A stretch of DNA of 5,905 nucleotides. Origin: Nitrospinota bacterium. Lineage in GTDB: Bacteria > Nitrospinota_A > UBA7883 > JADGGD01. Shown in pieces: positions 5,608 through 5,905 of this stretch. The notes under the pieces were generated by a model. That model did not search any database. It worked only from the letters and a program-made list of their open reading frames with translations, and was not told where the DNA came from. How positions within the stretch are numbered: position 1 is the stretch's first letter; each line of letters begins with the position of its first letter. The DNA is taken from contig JADGCD010000137.1 of assembly GCA_015229165.1 (NCBI GenBank), forward strand, positions 1 through 5,905, in the 5' to 3' direction. The translations under genes were made by a program, and so were the position numbers.

Positions 5608-5905
5608 CTGCGACCTGAACGGGGCCAAGCGTCGCGTCGAGCCAGCGTCCCACACCGTTCAGATATTCCGCCCCTCCGGCCACGTAGCCGTCGTCGTGTC
5701 CTCCGCCGTCGATAAGCGTCACCTGCCGGGGAGACCGGGCATTTTCGTACAGCTCCATCGTGTGCCCCACCGGAATCACCCGGTCGTTCGTCCCGTGGAT
5801 GAAGAGCTTCGGCATGGTCAAAGCCGCCACCCGCCGGTCGCTCCGGAAGGCGTCGCTGACGAACGCCGTCGGCATCCAGGGGTACAGATCCCCCCCCGCC
5901 CGCCG
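5585..5905 (-). CDS. Alpha/beta hydrolase, BEM46-like, C-terminal fragment cut by window edge
   Basis: The frame is open from the right edge to TGA 5585, giving the last 106 residues of a serine-hydrolase-fold protein. The edge sequence RRAGGDLYPWMP continues in frame upstream of the internal ATG at 5875, so that ATG is not the start. The fragment holds the end of the fold: strand PKLFIHGTND with the probable triad Asp41 of the fragment (5785-5783), then VIPVGHTMELYENA, and the strand-loop LIDGGGHDD with the probable catalytic His70 (5698-5696), followed by a final helix YLNGVGRWLDATL. The combination of a YPW motif, an IHGxxDxxxP motif and a GGGHDD motif resembles BEM46/YfhR-type hydrolases, whose natural substrates are mostly unknown (esterase or peptidase activities are suggested). 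The nucleophile GxSxG lies outside the window. It is convergent with the FadL-like gene across the shared terminator region. Confidence 0.85.
   Translation of the reverse strand, partial: RRAGGDLYPWMPTAFVSDAFRSDRRVAALTMPKLFIHGTNDRVIPVGHTMELYENARSPRQVTLIDGGGHDDGYVAGGAEYLNGVGRWLDATLGPVQVAASRPSAP

Overview
The window comes from a high-GC (roughly two thirds G+C by eye) Gram-negative bacterium. The Gram-negative call rests on a FadL-type outer-membrane channel with a signal peptide and a periplasmic PBP4-type peptidase. A deltaproteobacterial (Desulfobacterota-like) or similar lineage would fit the gene mix, but nothing here fixes the taxon. No mobile element, tRNA, rRNA or CRISPR array is visible.

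Layout. Positions 1-4142 hold four minus-strand genes packed without gaps. In transcription order they are an OppF/DppF-type ABC transporter ATPase (4142-3123), a LarA-family nickel-dependent 2-hydroxyacid racemase (3123-1852), a small VanZ-family membrane protein (1855-1316), and a DacB/PBP4-type D-Ala-D-Ala carboxypeptidase/endopeptidase (1319 to beyond the left edge, C-terminus missing). All three junctions overlap (TGATG, ATGA, ATGA), which indicates one translationally coupled operon. Positions 4143-4217 form a short divergent regulatory region. Positions 4218-5528 (plus strand) encode a FadL/OmpP1-family outer-membrane transport protein, closed by a strong intrinsic terminator at 5545-5580. 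Convergent to it, 5905-5585 (minus strand) holds the C-terminal part of a BEM46-like alpha/beta hydrolase that runs off the right edge.

How the genes may fit together. The operon combines peptide uptake energetics (OppF), racemisation of lactate or another 2-hydroxyacid (LarA), a VanZ-family protein and a DD-peptidase. Three of these themes (D-lactate, VanZ, DD-carboxypeptidase) recur in D-Ala-D-Lac cell-wall and glycopeptide-resistance biology, and the fourth can serve recycling of wall peptides. A cell-envelope role is therefore a reasonable hypothesis, but it is inference only.

The most striking non-coding signal is upstream of the FadL-like gene. A near-consensus sigma70 promoter (TTGACC, 17-base spacer, TAGAAT) has a run of nine Gs inside its spacer. 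This is the arrangement known from phase-variable outer-membrane protein promoters. The same promoter overlaps the Shine-Dalgarno site of the divergent operon.
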